A stretch of DNA of 5,453 bases from JAAYZQ01 sp034428935 (GCA_034428935.1 DAOUHB010000096.1:1-5453); one strand, 5' to 3'; positions 1 through 4,949 are shown, counted from the first letter of the stretch. Numbers and translations: made by a program. Notes: generated by a model not told the origin, from the letters alone.

Positions 1-1062
1 CAGGACGATGGAGACGAGAGCAATGAGGGCCACCTGGTTGGACATGCTGGTGGACAGGGACCGCAGGCCCGACTCGAGGGCCCCGACATAGATGCTGCCT
101 ACGACGTCGCCGGTATAGCTGCGCAGCGGCTCGTAGCGCGTGATGTACCACTTGTCGACGACGTAGGCGCGTCCCACATAGTCCAGCCCCTGGAGCAGCA
201 CGCGCTGGTAGACGTCCTCGGAGATGCGGGTGCCCACGGCCCGCTCTTCGTGTTCGGTCATGACGTTGGTGGAGACGCGCATGTCGCCGAAAAAGATGGT
301 GACCGTGTCGACGCCGGCGACCTCCTTGATGCGATCCACCAGCGTAAAGTCGTTGTTCAGCAGGTGAGCGGAGAGGACGGCGCCCACGACCCGGCCGTCG
401 TCCCCCGTCAGCGGCCTGACGCCCATGAGCGCCAGCCCGGCCGTCCCTTCCCGCGGGTCAAAGGGCTCGGGCATGGCCCTGGGCGTGTCCACCAGGGCGA
501 TGAGTGCCTGGTCGTCGAGGCCGACCTGCTGCAACAGTTCCGCCGGCGCGATCTCGGTCGCCGCCTGGGGCTCGCCCGTGGCCAGCACCTCTTCCACGAT
601 GGGCAGGCCAGCCAGGCTGCCCGACGTGAGCATGGGCAGCAGCTCGTTCTCCGCCGAAATGACCCGGCCGACGACAATGTTGCCGCGGGCGTCGAGGACG
701 GCAATGACGTGGGTGCCGCCCAGGGACAGGACGGTGATCTTGTTGGTGATCTGCTGGTCGATGAGCCGCTGCGCGTCGGGCCGGTCGCGGATGGCGTCGG
801 GGAGGGCGTCGTTCACCCAGGGGTCGAGGGCCAACCGGTAGCTGATGGCGGCCACTTCGTCCAGCTTGAGCCCGTAGAAGGCGTTTGCCAGGTCCATGTC
901 GCGGGCCACCAGGTCGGTCTCGGCCGTCTCCAGGTAGTCGCGGATTACCTGCGACACGGCCAGCGCATTCAGGCCCACGGTGAGGGCAGCCACCAGGGAA
1001 AAACAGGCAACCAGAACGATCTGCAGGCGCCTGTCCAGAAGCAGCGACAGAAAACGTCTCAT
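1..1062 (-). CDS. Membrane sensor protein with extracytoplasmic Cache-type domain (partial, 3' end missing)
   Basis: An open frame of 354 codons starts at ATG 1062 and is still open at base 1, so only the N-terminal part is present. A possible Shine-Dalgarno AAGGAG lies at 1073-1078, 10 bases before the ATG, and no in-frame start lies close upstream. The protein begins with a short basic stretch (MRR...DRR), then a membrane helix at about residues 13-36, a roughly 300-residue soluble region, and a second hydrophobic stretch beginning near residue 343 (NQVALIALVSIVL) where the window cuts it. Residues about 295-330 (WYITRYEPLRS..., then GDVVGSIYVGALE) resemble the membrane-proximal end of Cache_3/Cache_2-type ligand-binding domains. 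That topology is typical of sensor histidine kinases, diguanylate cyclases and chemoreceptors; the missing C-terminus would decide which, so no symbol is given. It has its own promoter and is probably not functionally tied to the ribosomal genes. Ligand unknown. Confidence 0.82.
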   Translation of the reverse strand, partial: MRRFLSLLLDRRLQIVLVACFSLVAALTVGLNALAVSQVIRDYLETAETDLVARDMDLANAFYGLKLDEVAAISYRLALDPWVNDALPDAIRDRPDAQRLIDQQITNKITVLSLGGTHVIAVLDARGNIVVGRVISAENELLPMLTSGSLAGLPIVEEVLATGEPQAATEIAPAELLQQVGLDDQALIALVDTPRAMPEPFDPREGTAGLALMGVRPLTGDDGRVVGAVLSAHLLNNDFTLVDRIKEVAGVDTVTIFFGDMRVSTNVMTEHEERAVGTRISEDVYQRVLLQGLDYVGRAYVVDKWYITRYEPLRSYTGDVVGSIYVGALESGLRSLSTSMSNQVALIALVSIVL

Positions 1063-1130
1063 CCCTTTGTGACTCCTTTGCCAGTCCGAACTCTCCTCGC
1101 CCTTGAGGCACGGAGGTCTAGGCTGTGAAA

Positions 1131-1159
1131 ACTATAACACGGCGCCCCCGGGCTGTCAA
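1131..1159 (-). promoter_or_regulatory. Sigma-70-type promoter of the sensor gene
   Basis: Read on the minus strand there is a consensus -35 TTGACA (1154-1159), a 17-base spacer, and a -10 TATAGT (1131-1136), one base off TATAAT. Transcription would start near 1124, giving an untranslated leader of about 60 bases before the ATG at 1062. It is the best promoter match I see in the window and lies downstream of the ribosomal operon's terminator, so the sensor is an independent unit. Confidence 0.8.
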
Positions 1160-1203
1160 GATGGCGGCTGTCGCTGCCCCTGCAACCTCCCCCGACATCC
1201 CGC

Positions 1204-1235
1204 GCGCATCCCGGACTCCCCGACTTGTCGGGGCC
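1204..1235. repeat. 32-bp direct repeat, copy 1, with internal palindrome
   Basis: This 32-base stretch is repeated exactly at 1313-1344 (offset 109). Each copy contains the hairpin-forming core CCCCGACTTGTCGGGG (7-bp arms around TT; here 1218-1233). It sits in the non-coding gap between the rplL terminator and the sensor promoter. Size, GC richness and palindromic core are like REP-type intergenic elements; membership of a dispersed family is inference. Confidence 0.85.
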
Positions 1236-1257
1236 AGGCCGTCACCCCTGCGCGCCT

Positions 1258-1310
1258 GCCTCGACAAGTCGCCTGTCCTGGCCGGACAGGCCAGGGAGGA
1301 CTCCCGAGGC
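1258..1310. repeat. Nested palindromic segment between the two direct repeats
   Basis: Between the direct repeats lie further inverted repeats: outer arms GCCTCG (1258-1263) and CGAGGC (1305-1310); CGACAAGTCG (1262-1271), which is the reverse complement of CGACTTGTCG in the direct repeats (1221-1230 and 1330-1339); a 7-bp hairpin CCTGTCC/GGACAGG (1272-1278 with 1284-1290); and GGGAG/CTCCC (1294-1298 with 1301-1305). Direct and inverted copies of one core together look like a composite REP-like block. No reading frame here looks like a gene. Confidence 0.6.
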
Positions 1311-1312
1311 GT

Positions 1313-1344
1313 GCGCATCCCGGACTCCCCGACTTGTCGGGGCC
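1313..1344. repeat. 32-bp direct repeat, copy 2, with internal palindrome
   Basis: Perfect copy of 1204-1235, ending seven bases before the U tract of the rplL terminator (1351-1361 on this strand). Identity stops sharply on both sides of the 32 bases. The palindromic core is at 1327-1342. Being just past an operon terminator is a typical place for REP-like elements. Confidence 0.85.
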
Positions 1345-1350
1345 GGATCC

Positions 1351-1385
1351 AAATAAAACAAGAGCCATCCCCGTAGGGATGGCTC
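1351..1385 (-). terminator. Rho-independent terminator of the ribosomal protein operon
   Basis: On the minus strand, 25 bases after the rplL stop, a perfect 10-bp stem GAGCCATCCC/GGGATGGCTC (1376-1385 with 1362-1371) closes a 4-base loop TACG. It is followed directly by the T-rich run TTGTTTTATTT (to 1351). It ends transcription from the rplJL genes and separates them from the sensor gene. Confidence 0.93.
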
Positions 1386-1410
1386 CAACTCTCGCAGGTT
1401 GCGAAAAGGA

Positions 1411-1806
1411 TCAGGCGACCTCGACGACGGCGTCCTGCTCCTTGAGAGCGTTGGCTGCCGACTCGGCCTGGTCCTTCGGAACGCCTTCCAGCACCTTGAC
1501 GGGGGCGCTGTCGACGAGCTCCTTGGCTTCCTTGAGGCCCAGGTCGGCGCGGAAGGTCCGCACGGCCTTGATGACCTGGATCTTCTTGGGGCCGACGTCC
1601 TTGAGGGTCACGTCGAACTCGGTCTTTTCCTCTTCTTCCTCCGCCGCTTCGGCAGGGCCGGCAGCGGCCATGGGCATGCCAGCCATGGCGACCGGGGCAG
1701 CCGCAGAGACGCCCCACTTTTCCTGGAGCATCTTGGAAAGCTCCGCGGCCTCGATGAGCGTCAGCTCGTCGAGGGACTCGACCAATTTTTGCAGCTTGTC
1801 AGACAT
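1411..1806 (-). CDS. rplL: 50S ribosomal protein L7/L12
   Basis: A 131-residue protein of normal family length. It forms dimers that bind the L10 tail to make the ribosomal stalk, which recruits and stimulates GTPase factors such as EF-Tu, EF-G and IF2. Visible parts: N-terminal dimerisation/L10-binding domain (about 1-33, ending in EKWGVSAAAPV), flexible Ala/Met-rich hinge with a run of five Glu (about 34-60), and C-terminal factor-binding domain from KTEFDVTLKD at 61. The factor-contact residues corresponding to the KxxVIKxVR motif are kept (K75, I79, K80, R83), as is LGLKEAK (89-95). Oddities: the segment between R83 and LGLK has one extra residue and lacks the usual TG pair, and the usual EAGA near the C-terminus is EQDA. 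A strong AGGAGG (1817-1822) sits 10 bases before the ATG. It lies 43 bases after rplJ and shares its attenuated leader. Confidence 0.98.
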   Translation of the reverse strand: MSDKLQKLVESLDELTLIEAAELSKMLQEKWGVSAAAPVAMAGMPMAAAGPAEAAEEEEEKTEFDVTLKDVGPKKIQVIKAVRTFRADLGLKEAKELVDSAPVKVLEGVPKDQAESAANALKEQDAVVEVA

Positions 1807-1841
1807 GAGTGATTATCCTCCTCGGTTTGTTTGTCTGTGTG

Positions 1842-1859
1842 GGCGGCAGCTATGCCGCC
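1842..1859 (-). other. Hairpin around the rplJ stop codon
   Basis: A perfect 7-bp stem GGCGGCA/TGCCGCC has the rplJ stop codon TAG within its 4-base loop TAGC. No U tract follows (next bases are CACACAGACAAAC), so it is not an intrinsic terminator. It may be an mRNA processing or stability element between rplJ and rplL, whose products are needed in unequal amounts; that role is inference. Confidence 0.5.
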
Positions 1860-2383
1860 GCTTCCTGCCCCTGCTCGGACCGGGCCCTCAACACCTGGGC
1901 CAGCTCGCGCATGGGGGCGGTGATGGTGCTCACCAGGGTGCTCATGGGCCCCTGGACCGTGCCCAGCAACTGGGCCAGCAACACCTCCCGCGGCGGGAGG
2001 TCGGCCAGGGCGCGAACCTGTTCGGCGCCCACGAACTGGCCGCTCAGGATGGCCCCGCGCACTTCCAGGATCTGCGTCTCCCGGGCAAAGTCCAGCAGCG
2101 TCTTGGCCACCGGCGGCGAATCGCCATAGCTAAAGCCAACGGCGATGGGCCCGTCCAGGCGGTCGGGGGGCACTTCGATGCCGCTTTGCTGGAGCGCGAG
2201 AGCAAAGAGCGAGTTCTTGACGACGTGAAAGCTGCCGTTCTGTTCTCGCAGTCTCTGGCGGAGGTCCGTGATGTTCGACACGTTCAGACCTCGATAGTCC
2301 GCCAAGATCATGATGGGACTGCGGGACATCTTGTCCACATAGTCGGCCACCATCGATTCTTTCTTTTCCCTGCTAATTGCCAA
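1850..2383 (-). CDS. rplJ: 50S ribosomal protein L10
   Basis: A 177-residue protein, close to the usual L10 length (about 165-175). L10 is the stalk base: its N-terminal domain binds 23S rRNA next to L11 and its C-terminal helix carries L7/L12 dimers. Family motifs are clear: ILADYRGLNVSNITDLRQRL (26-45), FHVVKNSLFALAL (52-64), the GPIAVGFSYGD region (78-88), and LPPREVLLAQLLGTVQGPM (129-147). The C-terminal segment from about 154 is the L7/L12-binding helix and ends in a flexible QGQEAAA tail. The start is TTG at 2383, chosen because an excellent AAGGAGGTGA lies 6 bases upstream and the N-terminus MAISREKKE is typical of L10. Upstream lies an L10 leader with attenuator, so expression is probably autoregulated by L10 or the L10-L7/L12 complex. 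Confidence 0.97.
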   Translation of the reverse strand: MAISREKKESMVADYVDKMSRSPIMILADYRGLNVSNITDLRQRLREQNGSFHVVKNSLFALALQQSGIEVPPDRLDGPIAVGFSYGDSPPVAKTLLDFARETQILEVRGAILSGQFVGAEQVRALADLPPREVLLAQLLGTVQGPMSTLVSTITAPMRELAQVLRARSEQGQEAAA

Positions 2384-2389
2384 TCTTGC

Positions 2390-2399
2390 TCACCTCCTT
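2390..2399 (-). promoter_or_regulatory. Strong ribosome binding site of rplJ (sets a TTG start)
   Basis: AAGGAGGTGA is a near-complete match to the anti-Shine-Dalgarno sequence of 16S rRNA. The 6-base spacer GCAAGA leads to TTG at 2383. This decides the start of rplJ although no ATG is available there. Confidence 0.9.
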
Positions 2400-2435
2400 C
2401 GTCCATTCCGCTTGGCTGCGCCTCGAGAGACGAAC

Positions 2436-2468
2436 AAAAAAGCCTTTGCGCTGCCGACGCAAAGGCTT
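2436..2468 (-). terminator. Attenuator (intrinsic terminator) in the rplJL leader
   Basis: On the minus strand a perfect 11-bp stem AAGCCTTTGCG/CGCAAAGGCTT (2458-2468 with 2440-2450) encloses the 7-base loop TCGGCAG (2451-2457) and runs into six T (2436-2441). It lies between the L10-binding leader and the rplJ ribosome binding site, so it would stop transcription before rplJ unless an alternative fold prevents it. Leader segments complementary to the loop (2508-2514) and to the 5' arm (2515-2521) could provide that fold. Confidence 0.9.
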
Positions 2469-2498
2469 CAGACCCTGTTTCTCGGGGTCGAATTTCAT

Positions 2499-2557
2499 CC
2501 TCGTGCCTCGGCAGGCCTTGCAGTTTAAGCGCAGAAGCGCACCTGCTGTCTCGGGCG
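2499..2557 (-). ncRNA. Ribosomal protein L10 leader (autoregulatory mRNA element)
   Basis: The minus-strand sequence has the hallmarks of the L10 leader family (Rfam L10_leader): GACAGCAGG, a short hairpin, CTTAA, then CCTGCCGAGG. Stem GCAGG/CCTGC (2542-2546 with 2511-2515) carries an inner hairpin GCGC/GCGC with loop TTCT (2529-2540). The GAGACA/CGAG bases outside it look like a kink-turn closed by GCC/GGC. In B. subtilis the L10-L7/L12 complex binds this structure and causes attenuation of rplJL. Here the attenuator hairpin follows at 2436-2468, with a further small hairpin GACCC/GGGTC (2471-2489) in between. Recognition is from remembered consensus, not a covariance search. Confidence 0.8.
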
Positions 2558-2572
2558 CTATTGAATTGTCAA

Positions 2573-2587
2573 CGAGCAATCTGCTCG
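2573..2587 (-). other. Small hairpin just after the rplA stop codon
   Basis: CGAGCA/TGCTCG (6 bp, 3-base loop GAT) begins two bases after the rplA stop. What follows is TTGACAATTC, which is not a good U tract, so I do not call it a terminator. It may mark the 3' end of the rplKA part of the message or belong to the L10 leader fold. Confidence 0.4.
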
Positions 2588-2589
2588 GG

Positions 2590-3303
2590 TTACACCGTCT
2601 TCATGGCAGTAGCCGCGGCCGGGTCTATGCGGATGCCCGGGCCCATGGTGCTGCACACAGTTACCTTGCGAATGTACGTGCCCTTCAACACCGCCGGCCG
2701 TGCCTTGACGATGGCTTCCATCACCGCGGCCATGTTCTCCGTCAGGTCTTCGGGAGAAAAGCTGGTCTTGCCGATGGGCACGTGAATGTTTGCCGTCTTG
2801 TCCACCCGGTACTCCACGCGACCCTGGCGGGTCTCCTGGATCACCCTGGGCAGATCCTCTTCGGCGACGATGGTCCCTGCCTTGGGGCTGGGCATGAGGC
2901 CCCTGGGGCCCAGGACTCGGCCCAGGCGGCCGACCTTGCGCATCATCGGCGGGGTGGCGATGGCCACGTCGAACTCTAACCATCCCTGGTTGACCTTCTC
3001 GACGAGATCGTCGCTCCCCACAAAGTCGGCGCCGGCCTCGCGGGCCAGCCTCTCGCCTTCGCCCTCGGCAAAGACCAGGATGCGGACCTGCTTGCCGGTT
3101 CCCTTGGGCAGGAGCACCACGCCGCGCACCTGCTGGTCGGCGTGCCTGGGGTCCAGGCCCGTGCGCAGGTGCAGCTCGACGGTGGCGTCGAACTTGGTAA
3201 AATCGGTTTGCTTGGCCAGCGCCAGGGCCTCGGCCGGGTCATAGACCGTGCCGGGCTCTACGAGCTTGGCCGCTTCCTCGTACTTTTTTCCACGCTTTGG
3301 CAT
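2590..3303 (-). CDS. rplA: 50S ribosomal protein L1
   Basis: A 237-residue protein, normal for bacterial L1 (about 230). L1 binds helices 76-78 of 23S rRNA to form the mobile L1 stalk that moves deacylated tRNA out of the E site, and in many bacteria it represses its own operon. The two-domain pattern is visible: start MPKRGKKYEEAAKLV, the signature region around 117-145 (TPPMMRKVGRLGRVLGPRGL then MPSPKAGTI), and the C-terminal TMGPGIRIDP (219-228). The usual LMPNPK reads LMPSPK (Ser139). ATG at 3303 has GAGGAG 6 bases upstream (3310-3315). It lies 94 bases after rplK; that gap holds a hairpin resembling an L1 binding site. Downstream is the L10 leader. Confidence 0.98.
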   Translation of the reverse strand: MPKRGKKYEEAAKLVEPGTVYDPAEALALAKQTDFTKFDATVELHLRTGLDPRHADQQVRGVVLLPKGTGKQVRILVFAEGEGERLAREAGADFVGSDDLVEKVNQGWLEFDVAIATPPMMRKVGRLGRVLGPRGLMPSPKAGTIVAEEDLPRVIQETRQGRVEYRVDKTANIHVPIGKTSFSPEDLTENMAAVMEAIVKARPAVLKGTYIRKVTVCSTMGPGIRIDPAAATAMKTV

Positions 3304-3316
3304 TGTTCTCTCCTCT

Positions 3317-3347
3317 GTGGTTCTAAAGGGGATGTTCCCCCTCCCAC
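3317..3347 (-). promoter_or_regulatory. Putative L1 autoregulatory hairpin upstream of rplA
   Basis: On the minus strand the gap between rplK and rplA contains GTGG (3344-3347) pairing with CCAC (3317-3320), an asymmetric internal loop (G against TTAGAA), and an inner 5-bp stem AGGGG/CCCCT (3338-3342 with 3327-3331). L1 recognises a two-stem element with an asymmetric loop and a GTGGGAG-like strand in both 23S rRNA and its repressor mRNA sites. The 3' arm ends one base before the rplA Shine-Dalgarno (3310-3315), where bound protein could block initiation. Binding by L1 is inferred. Confidence 0.55.
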
Positions 3348-3397
3348 GTTTTGACCTCTGCTGCCCGGTCCTCCCCGCAGGGAAGAATGGACCAGGG

Positions 3398-3823
3398 CTA
3401 GTCGACCACCTTGATGCCCATGCTGCGGGCCGTGCCCTCGATCATCTGCATGGCACTTTCCACGTCGTAGGCGTTCAGGTCCTTCATCTTTTGCTCGGCG
3501 ATCTGGCGCACCTGCTGGCGGGTCACCGTGCCTGCCTGCCCGGACGCCACGTCCGAGGCGCCTTTGCCGACGCCGGCGGCCTTCTTGAGAAGGTCCGTCG
3601 CCGGCGGGGTCTTCAGGTTAAAACGGAACGAGTTGTCCTGAAAGACCGTGATCTCGGCCGGGATGATGCTGCCGGTCAGGTGCGCGGTGCGGGCGTTGTA
3701 TTCCTTACAAAAAGCCATGATGTTGATGCCATGCTGGCCCAGGGCGGGACCGACGGGCGGCGCGGGTGTCGCCTTGCCCGCCGAGATTGCCAGCTTGACG
3801 ATGGCTTTGACTTTTTTCGCCAT
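3398..3823 (-). CDS. rplK: 50S ribosomal protein L11
   Basis: A 141-residue protein of exact family length. With helices 43-44 of 23S rRNA, L11 forms the GTPase-associated centre at the stalk base, the target of thiostrepton; it is also required for RelA activation in bacteria that have RelA. The N-terminal domain shows the proline-rich TPAPPVGPALGQHGINIMAF (19-38) that contacts factors and thiopeptides, and the rRNA-binding C-terminal domain shows RQIAEQKMKDLNAYDVESAM followed by QMIEGTARSMGI (106-137). The Shine-Dalgarno AGGAGG (3828-3833) overlaps the nusG stop codon, with only 8 bases between the genes, so it is co-transcribed and probably translationally coupled to nusG. Confidence 0.98.
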   Translation of the reverse strand: MAKKVKAIVKLAISAGKATPAPPVGPALGQHGINIMAFCKEYNARTAHLTGSIIPAEITVFQDNSFRFNLKTPPATDLLKKAAGVGKGASDVASGQAGTVTRQQVRQIAEQKMKDLNAYDVESAMQMIEGTARSMGIKVVD

Positions 3824-3831
3824 GATTCCTC

Positions 3832-4626
3832 CTAGAGCTTTTCCACTTGCAAAAAGTCGAGTTCGACGGGAGTCTCACGGCCAAAGAAGGAAACCAGGAT
3901 ACGCACCTTGCCCTTGTCCGGATAGATCTCGTCTACTGAACCCACAAAATCCTCAAATGGCCCGTCGGCAATGCGAACCTTCTGGCCGGGCCGGAATGAA
4001 ACCTTGACCCGCGGCGTCTCGGCGCGCATGCGCTTCAAGATCTTGTCGACGTCGCGCTCCCGCAGGGGGGTGGGCCTGCGGACCGAACCGACAAAGCCCG
4101 TGACGCCCGGGGTGTTGCGCACGACGAACCACGAATCCTCGTCCATGGCCATATCGACGAGAATATAGCCCGGGAAGATGCGCCGCTCCACCGTCCGCCG
4201 CTGGCCGTCTTTCAGCTCGATCTCTTCTTCGGTGGGCACGACCACCTGAAAGATCTTGTCTTGCATCCCCAGCGACTCGATGCGGTGCTCCAGGTTCTTC
4301 TTGACCTTGTTTTCGTAGCCAGAGTAGCTATGGACGACGTACCAATGGCGGCCCTGGGGCGAGATCTCTTCTTCGTCGCCCCCCTCGGCCTGGTCCAGGT
4401 CCTTGTCGCCGGTCAGCAGCACCAGCTCGCCTTCCTCGACGAGCTCGGGCAGCTCTTCCTCCTGCTCCTTGGCTTCCGGTTCTTCTGTCGGAGATTCGAG
4501 GTACGAGGCAAAGAGCCGCCGGGCGCGATCCTCCGGCGCCAGCGTTTCCTCGCCGGTGCCCTCTTCCTCAGGGGCCTCGGCTTCGATGGTCTCTTCTTCT
4601 GTAAGCTCGAATCGTTCCTCTTCCAT
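3832..4626 (-). CDS. nusG: Transcription termination/antitermination factor NusG with long acidic N-terminal extension
   Basis: NusG binds the RNA polymerase clamp through its NGN domain and links to ribosomal S10 or Rho through its KOW domain, affecting pausing, termination and coupling. The protein has 264 residues against about 175-185 for plain NusG. The NGN domain runs from about 93 (RHWYVVHSYSGYENKVKKNL) to about 200, including RRIFPGYILVDM (148-159) and the NTPGVTGFVG (171-180) motif; the KOW domain is at about 208-264 (FRPGQKVRIADGPFEDFVGS). Residues 1-90 are an acidic, probably disordered extension: about 36 Asp/Glu against 6 Lys/Arg, interrupted by a possibly helical RARRLFASYLES (34-45). 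The ATG at 4626 is 9 bases after secE with CGGAGAGGT before it. A GTG at codon 69 with GAGGAAGG upstream could give a shorter form of 196 residues; I favour the ATG. Confidence 0.96.
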   Translation of the reverse strand: MEEERFELTEEETIEAEAPEEEGTGEETLAPEDRARRLFASYLESPTEEPEAKEQEEELPELVEEGELVLLTGDKDLDQAEGGDEEEISPQGRHWYVVHSYSGYENKVKKNLEHRIESLGMQDKIFQVVVPTEEEIELKDGQRRTVERRIFPGYILVDMAMDEDSWFVVRNTPGVTGFVGSVRRPTPLRERDVDKILKRMRAETPRVKVSFRPGQKVRIADGPFEDFVGSVDEIYPDKGKVRILVSFFGRETPVELDFLQVEKL

Positions 4627-4635
4627 ACCTCTCCG

Positions 4636-4875
4636 TTAGCCTCTCAGCAGCAGGGCAAAGGCCGTCTGGAATATATAGTCGAGAAGGCCCAGGACCAATG
4701 CCAGGAAGGTGGTGACCGCGGCGACGATGATGGTCAGGTTGACGGCCTCAGACCTGGTCGGCCAGGAAACCTTTCTCAGCTCGAACCAGGTCTCGCGCAA
4801 ATACTCCACGATGCGGTTGTTTTGCAGCCTGTTTTCGGAAACAGTCCTCTTTTCCGGTACTGGTTTCGTCACCAA
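4636..4875 (-). CDS. secE: Protein translocase subunit SecE
   Basis: A 79-residue single-spanning SecE, the short form common outside the gammaproteobacteria. SecE clamps the two halves of SecY in the plasma-membrane SecYEG channel. A polar N-terminus (1-22) is followed by the amphipathic helix and the conserved segment ELRKVSWPTRSEAVNLTIIV (32-51), then one membrane helix at about 47-75. The start is TTG at 4875: AAGGAG (4883-4888) lies 7 bases upstream. A GTG at the next codon (4872) is possible with a 10-base spacer. It sits between tRNA-Trp and nusG, the usual order, and 9 bases before nusG, so the two are co-transcribed. Confidence 0.96.
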   Translation of the reverse strand: MVTKPVPEKRTVSENRLQNNRIVEYLRETWFELRKVSWPTRSEAVNLTIIVAAVTTFLALVLGLLDYIFQTAFALLLRG

Positions 4876-4882
4876 TCGTCCG

Positions 4883-4888
4883 CTCCTT
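4883..4888 (-). promoter_or_regulatory. Ribosome binding site of secE (sets a TTG or adjacent GTG start)
   Basis: AAGGAG followed by seven bases (CGGACGA) and TTG GTG. The 7-base spacing favours the TTG at 4875 over the GTG at 4872. The nearby ATG at about 4892 reads into a stop after seven codons and is not the start. Confidence 0.75.
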
Positions 4889-4906
4889 CCATCTGCTTCT
4901 TACACT

Positions 4907-4949
4907 GGAAGACACCGCCCCATCACCTTCTTATGAGACGGTGTCCTCC
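4907..4949 (-). other. Stem-loop between tRNA-Trp and secE
   Basis: An 11-bp stem GGAGGACACCG/CGGTGTCTTCC (4939-4949 with 4907-4917; ten Watson-Crick pairs and one G-U) encloses a 21-base loop. It begins seven bases past the tRNA 3' end. No U tract follows, so it is not an intrinsic terminator. It may be a processing signal that helps cut tRNA-Trp away from the secE message; that is inference. Confidence 0.6.

Noticed and set aside
250..1128. 292-codon plus-strand frame and a 217-codon minus-strand frame (458-1111) at the left end
   Set aside because: Both overlap the sensor gene, whose minus-strand frame has a membrane helix, Cache-like motifs, a Shine-Dalgarno and a promoter; the alternatives are Gly/Arg/Pro-rich and show none of these.
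1204..1344. The 32-bp repeats as a CRISPR array
   Set aside because: Only two copies, a 77-base gap that itself contains palindromes and an inverted copy of the core, and no cas gene nearby.
2544..2572. Possible promoter for rplJL beginning with TTGACA at 2567-2572 (minus strand)
   Set aside because: Seventeen bases downstream is ACAGCA, not a -10 element, and that position is inside the L10-binding structure. Promoters elsewhere upstream are not excluded.
2373..2579. 68-codon minus-strand frame through the L10 leader, a possible leader peptide
   Set aside because: It overlaps the structured L10 leader and attenuator, has no ribosome binding site at its TTG start, and its sequence is explained by RNA structure constraints.
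1103..2785. 560-codon open frame on the plus strand across rplL and rplJ
   Set aside because: It is antisense to two unmistakable ribosomal protein genes and two terminators, has low-complexity composition and no recognisable domain; such long frames are common opposite GC-rich genes.
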